64,000 nt of DNA from a bacterium (GTDB lineage: Bacteria; BMS3Abin14): the NCBI GenBank assembly GCA_020350725.1, contig CP070719.1, positions 308,999-372,998 of the forward strand, read 5' to 3'. Positions 23,552 to 32,131 of the stretch are shown piece by piece. Numbering within the stretch: position 1 is the first letter of the stretch; every line of letters starts with the position of its first letter. The position numbers and the translations under genes were made by a program. Under the pieces are notes generated by a model. It was not told the DNA's origin, did no database searches, and saw nothing but the letters and a program-made list of their open reading frames with translations.

Positions 23552-23906
23552 AAGGACGAAAAAGGTCATGAGTCGAATTGGGGCGGGAGAATCCGTGACG
23601 GAGCGGAAGTCGAGCCCGAATCCCTTTCCCCGGGAGTCAATGCCTATCAATGATTTAAACCTTATATCAAATCCGGGTGTCTACAGTAGTAAGGGATGGG
23701 GTGCAGGACCATGATTGCCTGCCGGTCATCGAGTACCTGTCCGGCAGGGTGTTGGAGAGGAGGTGATCGATCCCCCAGAATGTGTTCTTCAGGTCTCTGC
23801 CCGCCGGTTGGATTCCGGGGAGCAGTTGACCGACTGTATTGTGCTCTTCGGAAAGCGACACAGTCCGAAAGCGAGGAGCTTGCAGCGAAAGCTGAGGAGG
23901 AAGAAG

Positions 23907-24227
23907 ATGAAGATCACAGTGAGAAAAGACCTGTTCTGGGTCCTGTCCCTTGCCATGGCTTTCCTTCTGATCGCTCCCGCTTCGGTCCTATCTGACGACC
24001 AGGATCAGACACAGGATCGGATACGGGAAGGTCAGTACCAGGAAGAACAGGCCCGGCACCGCTTGATGATCAGGGTCCAACAGGATGCGGAGCTGGGCGT
24101 TACGGAATCGGACACCACGGAACCCGAGCAGAACCGGGAGCAGAACCAGGAGCAAAACCAGGAACAGTCTCAGGAACAGAACCAGGAGGGACCGGGCGGC
24201 GACAGCGGCAATGGCAACGGTAAGTGA
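23907..24227 (+). CDS. Secreted Gln/Glu-rich repeat protein
   Basis: The 106-residue protein has a strong signal peptide (VLSLAMAFLLIAPASVLSDDQ). The mature region is composed almost only of Gln, Glu, Asp, Asn and Arg, including an EQNQEQNQEQSQEQNQE run, and ends in a Gly/Asn tail. It would be exported and intrinsically disordered; the Q/E run may form helical or coiled-coil structure. ATG 23907 follows GAGGAGGAAGAAG. A strong hairpin terminator lies 32 bases after the stop. No function is known to me; similar short Q/E-rich exported proteins occur in other anaerobes but are not characterised. Confidence 0.7.
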   Translation: MKITVRKDLFWVLSLAMAFLLIAPASVLSDDQDQTQDRIREGQYQEEQARHRLMIRVQQDAELGVTESDTTEPEQNREQNQEQNQEQSQEQNQEGPGGDSGNGNGK

Positions 24228-24259
24228 GACAAAGGCCGGCTATCGATCCTGAGTTCACG

Positions 24260-24293
24260 GACAGAGGCGGCACCGGGAGGCGCCGCCTCTGTC
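24260..24293 (+). terminator. Strong hairpin after the Q/E-rich gene
   Basis: Stem GACAGAGGCGGC / GCCGCCTCTGTC, 12 bp, ten-base loop, no T run. Confidence 0.6.
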
Positions 24294-24458
24294 ATGCAGA
24301 GAGGTTGTTACACGCTGCCGACCGGGCGGAAGGGGCGGCAGTCTGTCATCGGAGCAAGAAAAGGGCTGCAGATTGTGAGGGCAGCCCTCCTTTGAGATGA
24401 ATTCCGGGGGGGAGCACCCGGGATCTCCAGGGCGGGGAGGTCCCAACCACACCCTCTC

Positions 24459-25343
24459 CTAGAAGTGCCAGACGCCCCGAAGATTGAAACGCTCGCCCTC
24501 GGGTCTCCACTTGGCCGAGGACTCGACGTAGGCATTAAAGAAGAAATGCGTATCCTTGTTGGCATGCCAAACGGCACCTGGTCCGATGGCGAAGATCTTC
24601 TCCTTGTCCACGGAACCCAGTCCGACGCCGTTGACCTCCGTGTCGGAGATCTGGTCGAAGAAGTAGCCGTTGACACCGAGGCGCAGCTTGCCGGGGTCCA
24701 CCTCGTAGGCGGCGGTGAAGTTGGCGTGCCAGGCCGTACCGGGCTTGACGCCGGTGTCGTCGTTCTCGTCGTTCCACAGATAGTGGATACGCCAGGACGT
24801 GGTGAACCTCGGCGCGACGAACACAGTGGCCGCCCAGTAGGGGTTGAAGGAGAAGTGATTGCTCCCCGGGTTCAGGTCCCTGTCACTATCGTACTTTCCA
24901 GTGGGCCAGATGGTCTGAAACTCCACCCGGTTGAGCATCTTGGGGCCGTTTGGTCCCATGACCGGCGCCCACTGGATGTAGGGACCGATGAGCAGGTCGC
25001 CGAGGCCGGCACCGTTGTCGGTCAGCGGCGGATTGACATCGAGGGAAACGATGGGCAGGATGACGTTCAGGCCCCACTTGCCCTGGGACTGGTAGATGAA
25101 CTGGTTGAGGCTGACCCAAACATCGACGCCGGGATCGGGAAGGCCCGCGTCGGCGATCTCATCGGCCGTATAGAACTGGATGTACTCGGTGAAATAGTAG
25201 CCGGGACCCGCCGGGGGACCGCCGTCCAGGAAGCTGGTGAAGCCGAGGTTCACTGCCGGCTGGCTCAGGGCAAACGCGGATGAAACCCCCATCACACCTG
25301 TTACGAGAAGACACCCGAGAACAACAGATAGCGATTTGCGCAT
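24459..25343 (-). CDS. Outer-membrane protein, phenol MetA-degradation (SphA-like) family
   Basis: The 294-residue protein has a signal peptide (LSVVLGCLLVTGVMGVSSAFA) followed by an alternating aromatic beta-strand pattern. Phrases include YYFTEYIQFYTADEI, LGDLLIGPYIQWAPVM, RVEFQTIWPTGKYD, FNPYWAATVFVAPRFTTSWRIHYLW and a terminal aromatic FNLRGVWHF. This is the COG4313/Phenol_MetA_deg pattern, a group of outer-membrane beta-barrels proposed to admit aromatic or other hydrophobic compounds. The final Phe is the usual BAM signal. ATG 25343 has AGGAGG seven bases before it. The LuxR regulator gene lies upstream on the same strand, 277 bases away. Confidence 0.8.
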   Translation of the reverse strand: MRKSLSVVLGCLLVTGVMGVSSAFALSQPAVNLGFTSFLDGGPPAGPGYYFTEYIQFYTADEIADAGLPDPGVDVWVSLNQFIYQSQGKWGLNVILPIVSLDVNPPLTDNGAGLGDLLIGPYIQWAPVMGPNGPKMLNRVEFQTIWPTGKYDSDRDLNPGSNHFSFNPYWAATVFVAPRFTTSWRIHYLWNDENDDTGVKPGTAWHANFTAAYEVDPGKLRLGVNGYFFDQISDTEVNGVGLGSVDKEKIFAIGPGAVWHANKDTHFFFNAYVESSAKWRPEGERFNLRGVWHF

Positions 25344-25620
25344 CGTGGACCTCCTGTCAGAAAGGTCTGGAGCATGGCCGGACAATAGGGGTCTGATGCC
25401 CCCTCCCCCCGCCGTGCCGGGAATTTTCATCGTTAAAGGAGACTTCTGACGCCCGGCAAAAAAGGTCGCCCATGATGACACGTTTGGCGGCTAAATGGAA
25501 GGCGGATTTCCCCTGTTCGGTCCAGGCTGGCTCCCCTTTTTCCATAGAGAGAGTCCTCCCCGGCGGCACCCGGGGATTGGGGAGCCAGGCTGTCCGTTGG
25601 CCGCTCGGGTGGGCCCATCT

Positions 25621-26604
25621 CTACGTCCCGCCCTCGGAGCCCATCTCCGTGCTCAGAAATGTGGCCAGGTTGACGTCGCTGTTGATGATGCCCAGTTTGC
25701 GTCTGACCCGCTCCCGATGCCTGTTGATGGTGGCCGGGGAGACCCCCCGCAGTTCGGCGATCTCCTTGGTTCTCAGGCCGTTCTTGATCATTGTGCAGAT
25801 CTGGATCTCGGTGGGGGTCAGGGAATGGAAGGTTCCCGACAGACGGCTGACGAAGGGTGATGTGATCTCCTCGAGGTTGTCCCGGAGGAGCTCCACATAC
25901 TTCCTCTGAGGTCTGCCCACGGTCATGTAGAGTTCGTGGAGAATGGGCATGAGCACCTTCTCCACGTTGTCCCGGATGTCACGGTAGATCTCCCTTTTCT
26001 CCTCCTCGATCCTGGCCATGAGGGTCCGCAGGGCCGTATTGGTCTCCTGGAGAGCTTGACGTTCGACCTTGAGCTGCTGATTCATCTCCTGGAGTTCCCG
26101 TTCGGCGTTGATGCGCATGGCGATGGCGCCGATCCGTTCGGCCACCGCGTCGAGCAGCACCCTCTCCTCGTGAAGAAAGGGTCCCTCGTAGGCCGCCGGC
26201 TTCTCCTCGAGGTAGCAGACGGTCACTTCTCCCACCGGTTCCCCGTAGAGATGGATAGGGGATGACTGATGCCAGGCGGTCAGACGGAAACCGGGACTCC
26301 AATACACCCTGTCGAGGAAGGTGATGCGGGCACAGGTGATATCGGGGTACTGCCAGGAGGGCGGGATAATGGTGACCACCACTTCCAGGACATCCTCGAT
26401 AGGGCCGTCGCCGGCTTCGGCCAACTGAGCGATGGCGTAGAGACAGTTCAGTTCCTTGATCCGCTCCTGGAGGGCCCACACCACCCGTGCCGGATCCCTC
26501 TCCTCGCTCGGGGTCAGTCTCCATCTGAAGGGAACGGACGGCTTGACCGTGTTATCGATCTCGGGAAGATCGGCCGGGTCCATGTGCGGCGGTTTCCGTG
26601 GCAT
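25621..26604 (-). CDS. GAF-domain LuxR-type transcriptional regulator
   Basis: The 327-residue protein has a GAF-like sensory region (about residues 50-180), a coiled-coil region (AERELQEMNQQLKVERQALQETN) and a C-terminal LuxR/NarL helix-turn-helix (LTPTEIQICTMIKNGLRTKEIAELRGVSPATINRHRERVRRKLGI). The GAF domain carries WYSPGFRL-like ligand-pocket sequence, so it probably senses a small molecule rather than a phosphorelay. ATG 26604 follows GGAGG. It is divergent from the NADH-dehydrogenase-like genes at 26779, with an inverted repeat in the shared intergenic region. Control of that module is likely by position; the downstream outer-membrane gene is another candidate target. Confidence 0.85.
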   Translation of the reverse strand: MPRKPPHMDPADLPEIDNTVKPSVPFRWRLTPSEERDPARVVWALQERIKELNCLYAIAQLAEAGDGPIEDVLEVVVTIIPPSWQYPDITCARITFLDRVYWSPGFRLTAWHQSSPIHLYGEPVGEVTVCYLEEKPAAYEGPFLHEERVLLDAVAERIGAIAMRINAERELQEMNQQLKVERQALQETNTALRTLMARIEEEKREIYRDIRDNVEKVLMPILHELYMTVGRPQRKYVELLRDNLEEITSPFVSRLSGTFHSLTPTEIQICTMIKNGLRTKEIAELRGVSPATINRHRERVRRKLGIINSDVNLATFLSTEMGSEGGT

Positions 26605-26630
26605 GAGGACCTCCATCCTTGCCTAATCGA

Positions 26631-26675
26631 TGTAGGTATTTGATAGGCAATAACTTGGCACAAAAAATACCTACA
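26631..26675. promoter_or_regulatory. Inverted repeat between the LuxR regulator and the EFG module
   Basis: TGTAGGTATTT (26631-26641) and AAATACCTACA (26665-26675), perfect 11-bp arms separated by 23 bases, in the 174-base divergent intergenic region. Likely operator of the LuxR-type regulator. Confidence 0.65.
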
Positions 26676-26778
26676 TTTTATAGGCACTCTATGTGCATTC
26701 AAACAGTATTTACCTGACAATCATTACCACATTACCCTTAGGGGCATCAACCGTCAATTTTCCGGACAGGAGGTGCAT

Positions 26779-27255
26779 ATGGCCGGGTCATTCGCTGCCA
26801 TTCTCGAGGGGCGCAGGAGTCAGCCCCATCAGCTGATCGAGGTTCTCCAGGACATCCAGGTGATGCACGGTTACATTTCCCGGGACGCTGTGGATCTCGT
26901 CTCCCGGGAACTGGGGGTGCCGATAATGGAGGTCTACCGCGTCGCGAACTTCTACAAGGCCTTCTTTCTTGAACCCAGGGGCAAGCATGTCGTCACCCTC
27001 TGCCGCGGGACGGCATGCCACGTCAGGGGGGCCAATCCCCTTCTCGAGCAGGCCCTCGGGCTCCTCGGTGTGGAGGACGGGGAGACGACCGAGGACGGCC
27101 TCTTCACCGTGGAGAGTGTGAACTGCATCGGAGCCTGCGCCCTCGCTCCGGTGGTCATCCTCGACGGGGTCTACTATCCCCACATGACACCCGGCAAGCT
27201 GCGGGCTCTTATCAGCGGGGTGAGGCGGAAAGAGGAGGGACCTGGACATGCCTAG
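26779..27255 (+). CDS. NuoE/HoxE-like [2Fe-2S] subunit
   Basis: The 158-residue protein is the thioredoxin-fold 24-kDa subunit of NADH dehydrogenase-type complexes. The sequence GYISRDAVDLVSRELGVPIMEVYRVANFYKAFF is the typical N-terminal helical part. The [2Fe-2S] ligands are in TLCRGTACHVRG (C-x4-C, near residue 74) and VNCIGACALAPVVILDG (C-x3-C, near residue 115). It accepts or donates electrons to the flavoprotein subunit encoded next. ATG 26779 has AGGAGG upstream and its end overlaps the next start by eight bases. Confidence 0.93.
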   Translation: MAGSFAAILEGRRSQPHQLIEVLQDIQVMHGYISRDAVDLVSRELGVPIMEVYRVANFYKAFFLEPRGKHVVTLCRGTACHVRGANPLLEQALGLLGVEDGETTEDGLFTVESVNCIGACALAPVVILDGVYYPHMTPGKLRALISGVRRKEEGPGHA

Positions 27256-29101
27256 GATATCGACCGTCGATGATCTGAAGGCCCTGAACGACCGGCTCGC
27301 AGCCGAGCGCAACGACGGGACCATTCTGATGACCGTTTGCGGGGGGCCCGGATGCCAGGCCTCGCGTTGCCAGGACGTCGCAGCCGAGGTGAGGAAGGGG
27401 CTCGACGGAAACGGACTCGATGGAAAGGTGCGCCTGAGGGTAACGGGGTGCCATGGCTTCTGCGAGGTGGGTCCCATCATCGTTATCGACCCCAGCAACA
27501 CCTTTTACTGCAGGGTGAAGCCATCCGATGTCGAGGAGATCTTCGACCAGACCCTTCGGAAGGGGGAGATCATCCCGAGACTGCTATACACCGACCCGGT
27601 AAGGGGCGAGACGGTACAGACCGAGGCCGAGGTTCCCTTCTACCGGGCCCAGACCCCTACTCTCCTCTCCCAGAACCGGCTGGTGGATCCCCTGTCCATC
27701 GAGGACTATCTCGCCATCGGCGGTTACCGCGGATTGGCCAAGGTCCTCACCGAAATGACGCCCGAGTCGGTCATCGGTGAGATCGAGGCTTCAGGCCTGC
27801 GCGGCAGGGGAGGGGGCGGATTCCCCACGGCGCGGAAATGGGCGGCCTGCCGCGCCGCGCGGGGTGAGGAGAAGTACGTTATCTGTAACGCCGACGAGGG
27901 CGATCCGGGTGCCTTCATGGACCGGGGTATCCTCGAGGGTAATCCCCATGCGGTCCTGGAGGGGATGATCATCGGCGCCTTCGCCATCGGCTCCGAGACG
28001 GGTTACATCTACGTCCGCAACGAGTATCCCATAGCGGTGGAACATTCAAGGGAAGCGATCCGGCAGGCCCGGGAATACGGTCTGCTCGGCGACGACATCC
28101 TCGGCTCCGGAATGCGGTTCGACATACAGGTTGCCCGGGGCGGGGGGGCCTTTGTCTGCGGGGAATCAACGGCTCTCATGGCCTCCCTCGAGGGGAAGGT
28201 GGGTGAGCCGAGGCCCAAGGATATTCACACCGTGGAGCAGGGACTCTGGAACAAACCCTCCACCCTCAACAATGTCGAGACCTGGGCCAACGTGCCTTCG
28301 ATCATCAACAAGGGTTCCGGCTGGTTCGCCGGCATGGGAACGGACGGCAGCAAGGGGACCAAGATCCTGGCCCTCACCGGACAGGTTAAGAACACGGGCC
28401 TGGTGGAAGTGGCCTTTGGCACCTCCATCCGGACCATCCTCGATGAGATCGGCGGCGGTGGACGCAACGGAAAAAACATCAAGGCCGTTCAAACGGGTGG
28501 TCCCTCCGGGGGATGTCTTCCGGCCTCCATGTTCGACCTTCCGGTAGACTTCGACGTGCTCTGGGATGCGGGATCGATGATCGGATCGGGCGGTTTGGTC
28601 GTCATGGACGAAAAGACCTGCATGGTGGATGTGGCCAAATACTTCCTCAATTTCCTCCAGGACGAATCGTGCGGCAAGTGCGTTCCCTGCCGGGTCGGTG
28701 TGAGTCGACTGCTGGAGATCGTCGACGACATCACCGAGGGCAGGGGGAGGCCGGAGCAGGTTGACCTTCTGCTGGAACTCGGTGACACGGTGGCCCAGAC
28801 GGCCCTTTGCGGCCTGGGCAAGACGGCTCCCAACCCGGCTCTGTCCACCCTGCGTTATTTCCCGGAGGAGTACGAGGCCCACATCAGGGATCATCGATGT
28901 CCGGCGGGCGTCTGCACCGCCCTCATCCATTATTCCATCCGCACCGAGGTCTGCGACGCTTGCGGGGCCTGTTTAAAGGCGTGCCCATATGGTGCCATTC
29001 ACGAAGACGATGAGGGGTTTTTCGCCATTGACCAGCAGATCTGCAACAAATGCGGAATCTGCCCGACCGCCTGCAACCACGAAGCCATAGTCGTCCAGTA
29101 A
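27248..29101 (+). CDS. NuoF/HoxF/HndC-like NADH-binding flavoprotein
   Basis: The 617-residue protein starts with a thioredoxin-like [2Fe-2S] domain (CGGPGCQASRC and VTGCHGFCEVGP). It continues with the NuoF FMN/NADH domain (GLRGRGGGGFPTARKW; ICNADEGDPGAFMDR; GGGAFVCGESTALMASLEG). The [4Fe-4S] site is DESCGKCVPCRVG with LCGLGK. Two ferredoxin clusters close the C-terminus (CDACGACLKACPYGA and CNKCGICPTACNHEA). This layout matches HndC/HydB/HoxF-type subunits of bifurcating hydrogenases and formate dehydrogenases rather than respiratory NuoF alone. It oxidises or reduces NAD(H). It is coupled to NuoE and NuoG-like genes. Confidence 0.94.
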   Translation: MPRISTVDDLKALNDRLAAERNDGTILMTVCGGPGCQASRCQDVAAEVRKGLDGNGLDGKVRLRVTGCHGFCEVGPIIVIDPSNTFYCRVKPSDVEEIFDQTLRKGEIIPRLLYTDPVRGETVQTEAEVPFYRAQTPTLLSQNRLVDPLSIEDYLAIGGYRGLAKVLTEMTPESVIGEIEASGLRGRGGGGFPTARKWAACRAARGEEKYVICNADEGDPGAFMDRGILEGNPHAVLEGMIIGAFAIGSETGYIYVRNEYPIAVEHSREAIRQAREYGLLGDDILGSGMRFDIQVARGGGAFVCGESTALMASLEGKVGEPRPKDIHTVEQGLWNKPSTLNNVETWANVPSIINKGSGWFAGMGTDGSKGTKILALTGQVKNTGLVEVAFGTSIRTILDEIGGGGRNGKNIKAVQTGGPSGGCLPASMFDLPVDFDVLWDAGSMIGSGGLVVMDEKTCMVDVAKYFLNFLQDESCGKCVPCRVGVSRLLEIVDDITEGRGRPEQVDLLLELGDTVAQTALCGLGKTAPNPALSTLRYFPEEYEAHIRDHRCPAGVCTALIHYSIRTEVCDACGACLKACPYGAIHEDDEGFFAIDQQICNKCGICPTACNHEAIVVQ

Positions 29102-29114
29102 GGGAGGGAGAAAA

Positions 29115-29801
29115 ATGCAGTCACAAGTGACACTTACCATAGACGGGTCAACCGTACGCGCCCCGAAGGGAGCGAGCGTCCTGGAAGCCGCCCTCAGTTA
29201 CTCCATCTGCATCCCCCACCTCTGTCATCTCCCCACCCTCTCCGATGTCGGCGCCTGCCGGCTTTGCATCGTCGAACACGCCATGAACGGACGGTCGAAG
29301 ATCACCACATCCTGCACCCTCCTCGTGCAGGAGGGGATGGTGATCCACGCCAACTCTGATCGGGTCAGATCGCTGCGCCGGAACATCGCTGAACTCCTGG
29401 TGGCCCAGGCGCCCAATTCCCGGGCCATCCAGGACATAGCGATGCGCTGCGGTGTCAAGGAGGTCCGCTATCCCTTCCGCCAGGACGACTGCATCCTCTG
29501 CGGACGGTGTGTGAGGACGTGCAAGGAATCCTACCGGGCGAACGCCATCGATTTCGTGGGCCGGGGCCGGGAACGCCGGGTGGACTATCCTTACGGGGAG
29601 CGCCCTGAATCCTGCGTGATGTGCCGGGCCTGCGTGTCCCTCTGCCCGATGGCGATCACACCGTGTGACGGTCCGATGAAGCCGGGAGAGGAGTACCTGT
29701 GCGGAAAATGCGAGTCGGTTACCCAGACCCCTCAGTACAGTGTAGGAGACTGTATCCGGTGCGACCTGGGTAAGGGATTCGACTGTGTGCGCCACCGCTG
29801 A
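29115..29801 (+). CDS. NuoG/HoxU-like Fe-S subunit, short form
   Basis: The 228-residue protein has an N-terminal [2Fe-2S] plant-ferredoxin-type domain (YSICIPHLCHLPTLSDVGACRLCIVEH, then CTLL) and a C-terminal pair of [4Fe-4S] sites (CILCGRCVRTC and CVMCRACVSLC, then CGKCES). In most HoxU/NuoG proteins a His-x3-Cys-x2-Cys-x5-Cys set sits between them. Here that segment reads ELLVAQAPNSRAIQDIAMRC and lacks the histidine and all but one cysteine, so one cluster is apparently lost. ATG 29115 follows AGGGAGGG. The complex would still relay electrons between the NADH flavoprotein and an unknown partner. Confidence 0.88.
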   Translation: MQSQVTLTIDGSTVRAPKGASVLEAALSYSICIPHLCHLPTLSDVGACRLCIVEHAMNGRSKITTSCTLLVQEGMVIHANSDRVRSLRRNIAELLVAQAPNSRAIQDIAMRCGVKEVRYPFRQDDCILCGRCVRTCKESYRANAIDFVGRGRERRVDYPYGERPESCVMCRACVSLCPMAITPCDGPMKPGEEYLCGKCESVTQTPQYSVGDCIRCDLGKGFDCVRHR

Positions 29802-29837
29802 TATCCCATCAAGCCCAGATCATAGTGCCGCTGAGAC

Positions 29838-29873
29838 AGGATGGCCCCCCTGACCCGGGGGGCCTCCTGTTTT
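29838..29873 (+). terminator. Terminator of the EFG module
   Basis: Stem AGG-at-GGCCCCCC / GGGGGGCC-t-CCT with six-base loop, then TGTTTTC. It ends the operon, showing that no hydrogenase or formate dehydrogenase gene is attached. Confidence 0.85.
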
Positions 29874-30080
29874 CGGCCATCGGTTCCCGGTCCGGCTGCG
29901 GCCTTCGCGATCCTTGGAATCGGAGCTTTAGCGTTCAGGATCGTTGCCTCCCCGAGTGCGGTTCCAGGTTCCATCCCTCCCCTTCGACAGGGGGCCGGTG
30001 CGGGGGCAGTCCACCCCGCTCTCACCCGTTGTCGCCTTCCCCGGTTCCCTTATTTCCTCTTCGGGGTATAATAGCTGCGT

Positions 30081-30165
30081 GCGAGAATGGCGGAACTGGC
30101 AGACGCGCTGGATTTAGGATCCAGTACCTAGCGGTGTGGGGGTTCGAATCCCCCTTCTCGCACCA
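30081..30165 (+). tRNA. tRNA-Leu (anticodon TAG)
   Basis: The acceptor stem GCGAGAA / TTCTCGC, the anticodon arm CTGGA-TTTAGGA-TCCAG, a long class II variable arm, the T arm GGGGG-TTCGAAT-CCCCC and an encoded CCA are all visible. The 3' end (AATCCCCCTTCTCGCACC) is repeated twice downstream at 125-bp intervals. Confidence 0.96.
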
Positions 30166-30414
30166 CCCTTCGACAGGTTCAGGGTTGAAAATGAGTCAAC
30201 GATTGGATATCAGGGGGATGAGAACCCTGACCGAAGGTCACCGGTGAGCCTGTCCTGAACGGAGTGAAGGAAATCCCCCTTCTCGCACCACCCTTCGACA
30301 GGCTCAGGGTTGAAAATGGGTCTTCGATTGGATATCAGGGGGATGAGAACCCTGACCGAAGGTCACCGGTGAGCCTGTCCTGAACGGAGTGAAGGAAATC
30401 CCCCTTCTCGCACC
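30166..30414. repeat. Tandem 125-bp repeat carrying the tRNA-Leu 3' end
   Basis: Two 125-bp units, differing at only about five positions, follow the tRNA. Each begins CCCTTCGACAGG and ends with a copy of the tRNA 3' tail (ends at 30290 and 30414). Each unit contains nested inverted repeats (ACAGGCTCA with TGAGCCTGT, and TCAGGGTT with AACCCTGA). The CCCTTCGACRGG word recurs at about 54560. Confidence 0.85.
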
Positions 30415-30662
30415 GGCAGCGTCCCTGCCGGACTACGGGTGTAAAGTATAATAGGGATAAGGGCAAAGGGGACATCACAGCCCGTTTTCTTGACCATATT
30501 TTCTCTTTCTACTTTCGACGCTAACCTTTTCCCTCTGACATCTCTTGCTCAATGTGTCTTTTTTTTGTAGCATCAGCCACCCACACTGGGAGTTCAGGGT
30601 TCTGGAACCTGAAATCCGGAATTTGTAACGAAGTCCTAACCTTTACAGGGATACCATATTAA
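30415..30662. other. Gap upstream of the trigger-factor gene
   Basis: No gene is seen; contains a likely tig promoter and a TTCAGGTT-type word near 30590. Confidence 0.5.
30545..30573 (+). promoter_or_regulatory. Putative promoter of the tig-clpP-clpX operon
   Basis: TTGCTC (30545-30550), 17 bases including a T8 run, TAGCAT (30568-30573). Confidence 0.4.
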
Positions 30663-32051
30663 ATGAAGATCAACGTTGAGAAGACGAGTGAGGTCGAGAG
30701 AAAGTTGAACGTGGAGATACCCTGGGAGACGGTCAGGGAGGAGATCGACCGAAGCCTGACAAAGATCCGCAGGACAGCCACCCTCAAGGGCTTCCGCAAG
30801 GGCAAGGCGCCCCTTGATCTGGTCCGCAGGATCTATTCCGATGACGCCCGCCAGGAGGCGATCAACGCCCTCGTCATGCGGGCCACAAGGCAGGCCCTGG
30901 ACCAACACAACCTGGAGCCCTACGGCAATCCCTACCTGACGGACGTCAGATCTGAAGACAATGAGCCGATGGTCTTTGAGGCGATGGTGGAGCTGTCCCC
31001 GAGATTCGAGGTGTCCGATTATCGCGGCCTGGTCCTGGAAAGGCCTTTCAGGGAGGTCACGAGCGGGGACGTGGATGGTTTTCTCTTCACGCTGAGAGAG
31101 CGCAATGCAGAGGCTGTCCCGGTTGAGGATGCAAGAGCCCTGAGGGACGGGGACGTGGCCACCGTGCACTTCAAGGGGTCCAAGGGCGGCGAGGTTCTCC
31201 AGGGTATGGATATCGATGACTTCGAGATCCGGCTGGGCAGAGAGCAGCTCATCCCGGGTTTCGAGGAGCAGATCGTCGGGATGAAAGCCGGCGAGAAGAG
31301 GGAGTTCGATCTTCCCTTCCCTGAGGAATACCCCCAGGAAAACCTTGCCGGAGAGACCGTCCACTTCGAGGTACTTCTCAAAGAGGTCAAAGAGATGAAG
31401 ATCCCGGACCTCAACGATGATTTCGCGAGGACCATTGGGGAGTTCGAAACTCTGGAAGATCTGAGAAAAAACATTCAGGATGACATGGATGAGGCGGCCA
31501 ATACCGAAGCGGAGAAAGCCCTGCGGGCCAACCTCACCCGAAGCCTTTTGGACAGCAACGTCTTCGAAGTTCCTCCCTCTCTCGTCGATAAGGAGATACG
31601 CTACCTGACCCAGGAGTATGGCGAGAATCTCCTGCGGGGAGGGCTCTCCAATGAAAAGGTCAGGGAGCTGATAATGGCCAATGAGGCTGATATCAAGAGG
31701 GCGGCCGGGGAGCACGTGCGCCTGATGTACCTGGTGAACAGGATCGCCGAAAAGGAGGAGATCAAAGCCGAACAGAAGGAGATCCTGAGTGTTGTCGCAC
31801 AGGCTGCCCAGCAGATGGGACGGCCGGTGAACGAACTCATGGACCAGTACAGCGAGGACGGCACGGTTAACGAGATCGCCTTCAATATCATCAGGAACAA
31901 GGTTTTCGACACCATCCTGGAGAGCGCAACGGTCAGTGACGTGAGATTGAAGGAAGGGGATACGGGTAAGACCGAGAACAGGTCCCAGGCGAAGACCAGG
32001 ACAAAGACAAAGCCTAAAAAGAAGGCTGATGCTGACGCGGAGTCGCGGTGA
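30663..32051 (+). CDS. tig: Trigger factor, ribosome-associated chaperone
   Basis: The 462-residue protein has the three trigger-factor parts. The N-terminal ribosome-binding domain contains LKGFRKGKAPLDLVRR with the FRK signature at about residue 39. The central FKBP-like prolyl isomerase holds AVPVEDARALRDGDVATVHFKG and FEEQIVGMKAGEKREF. A long helical C-terminal domain follows. It binds the ribosome exit tunnel and shields nascent chains. The C-terminal Lys/Thr-rich tail (KTRTKTKPKKKADADAESR) is longer than usual. It leads the classical tig-clpP-clpX-lon set. ATG 30663 lacks a strong ribosome site, although AGGG is nearby. Confidence 0.94.
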   Translation: MKINVEKTSEVERKLNVEIPWETVREEIDRSLTKIRRTATLKGFRKGKAPLDLVRRIYSDDARQEAINALVMRATRQALDQHNLEPYGNPYLTDVRSEDNEPMVFEAMVELSPRFEVSDYRGLVLERPFREVTSGDVDGFLFTLRERNAEAVPVEDARALRDGDVATVHFKGSKGGEVLQGMDIDDFEIRLGREQLIPGFEEQIVGMKAGEKREFDLPFPEEYPQENLAGETVHFEVLLKEVKEMKIPDLNDDFARTIGEFETLEDLRKNIQDDMDEAANTEAEKALRANLTRSLLDSNVFEVPPSLVDKEIRYLTQEYGENLLRGGLSNEKVRELIMANEADIKRAAGEHVRLMYLVNRIAEKEEIKAEQKEILSVVAQAAQQMGRPVNELMDQYSEDGTVNEIAFNIIRNKVFDTILESATVSDVRLKEGDTGKTENRSQAKTRTKTKPKKKADADAESR

Positions 32052-32131
32052 CACGGAGACACGGAGATTGTTCTCCCTGTCTTCCTGTCACCCCCCCTGT
32101 CGTTGAGCGAAAGAATCATTAGGAGCGAGAC

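Larger units (their letters stand above)
23300..23906. other. Long gap with promoter and hairpin
   Basis: No gene is supported. The stretch 23340-23500 is AT-rich. It holds the promoter of the upstream hypothetical gene, a perfect GC hairpin at 23522-23551 and an extended ribosome-binding-like string AGGAGGTGATC near 23759 with no good start at the right distance except GTG within it. Confidence 0.45.

Noticed and set aside
23715-23906. N-terminal extension of the Q/E-rich protein
   Set aside because: The extension has no signal-peptide logic, while ATG 23907 has a strong ribosome site followed directly by a signal peptide.
26654-26672. Sigma-54 promoter (TTGGCAC-like) before the EFG module
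   Set aside because: The -12 GC element is absent at the required distance; the string is instead part of the inverted-repeat region.
30166-30414. Possible CRISPR-like array
   Set aside because: Only two 125-bp units with internal inverted repeats, no short repeat/spacer alternation and no cas gene; explained by the tandem repeat.
30636-32054. Long minus-strand open frame opposite trigger factor
   Set aside because: It is a shadow of tig: the plus-strand frame has full family motifs, while the opposite frame is Leu/Gly-rich with no start signal.
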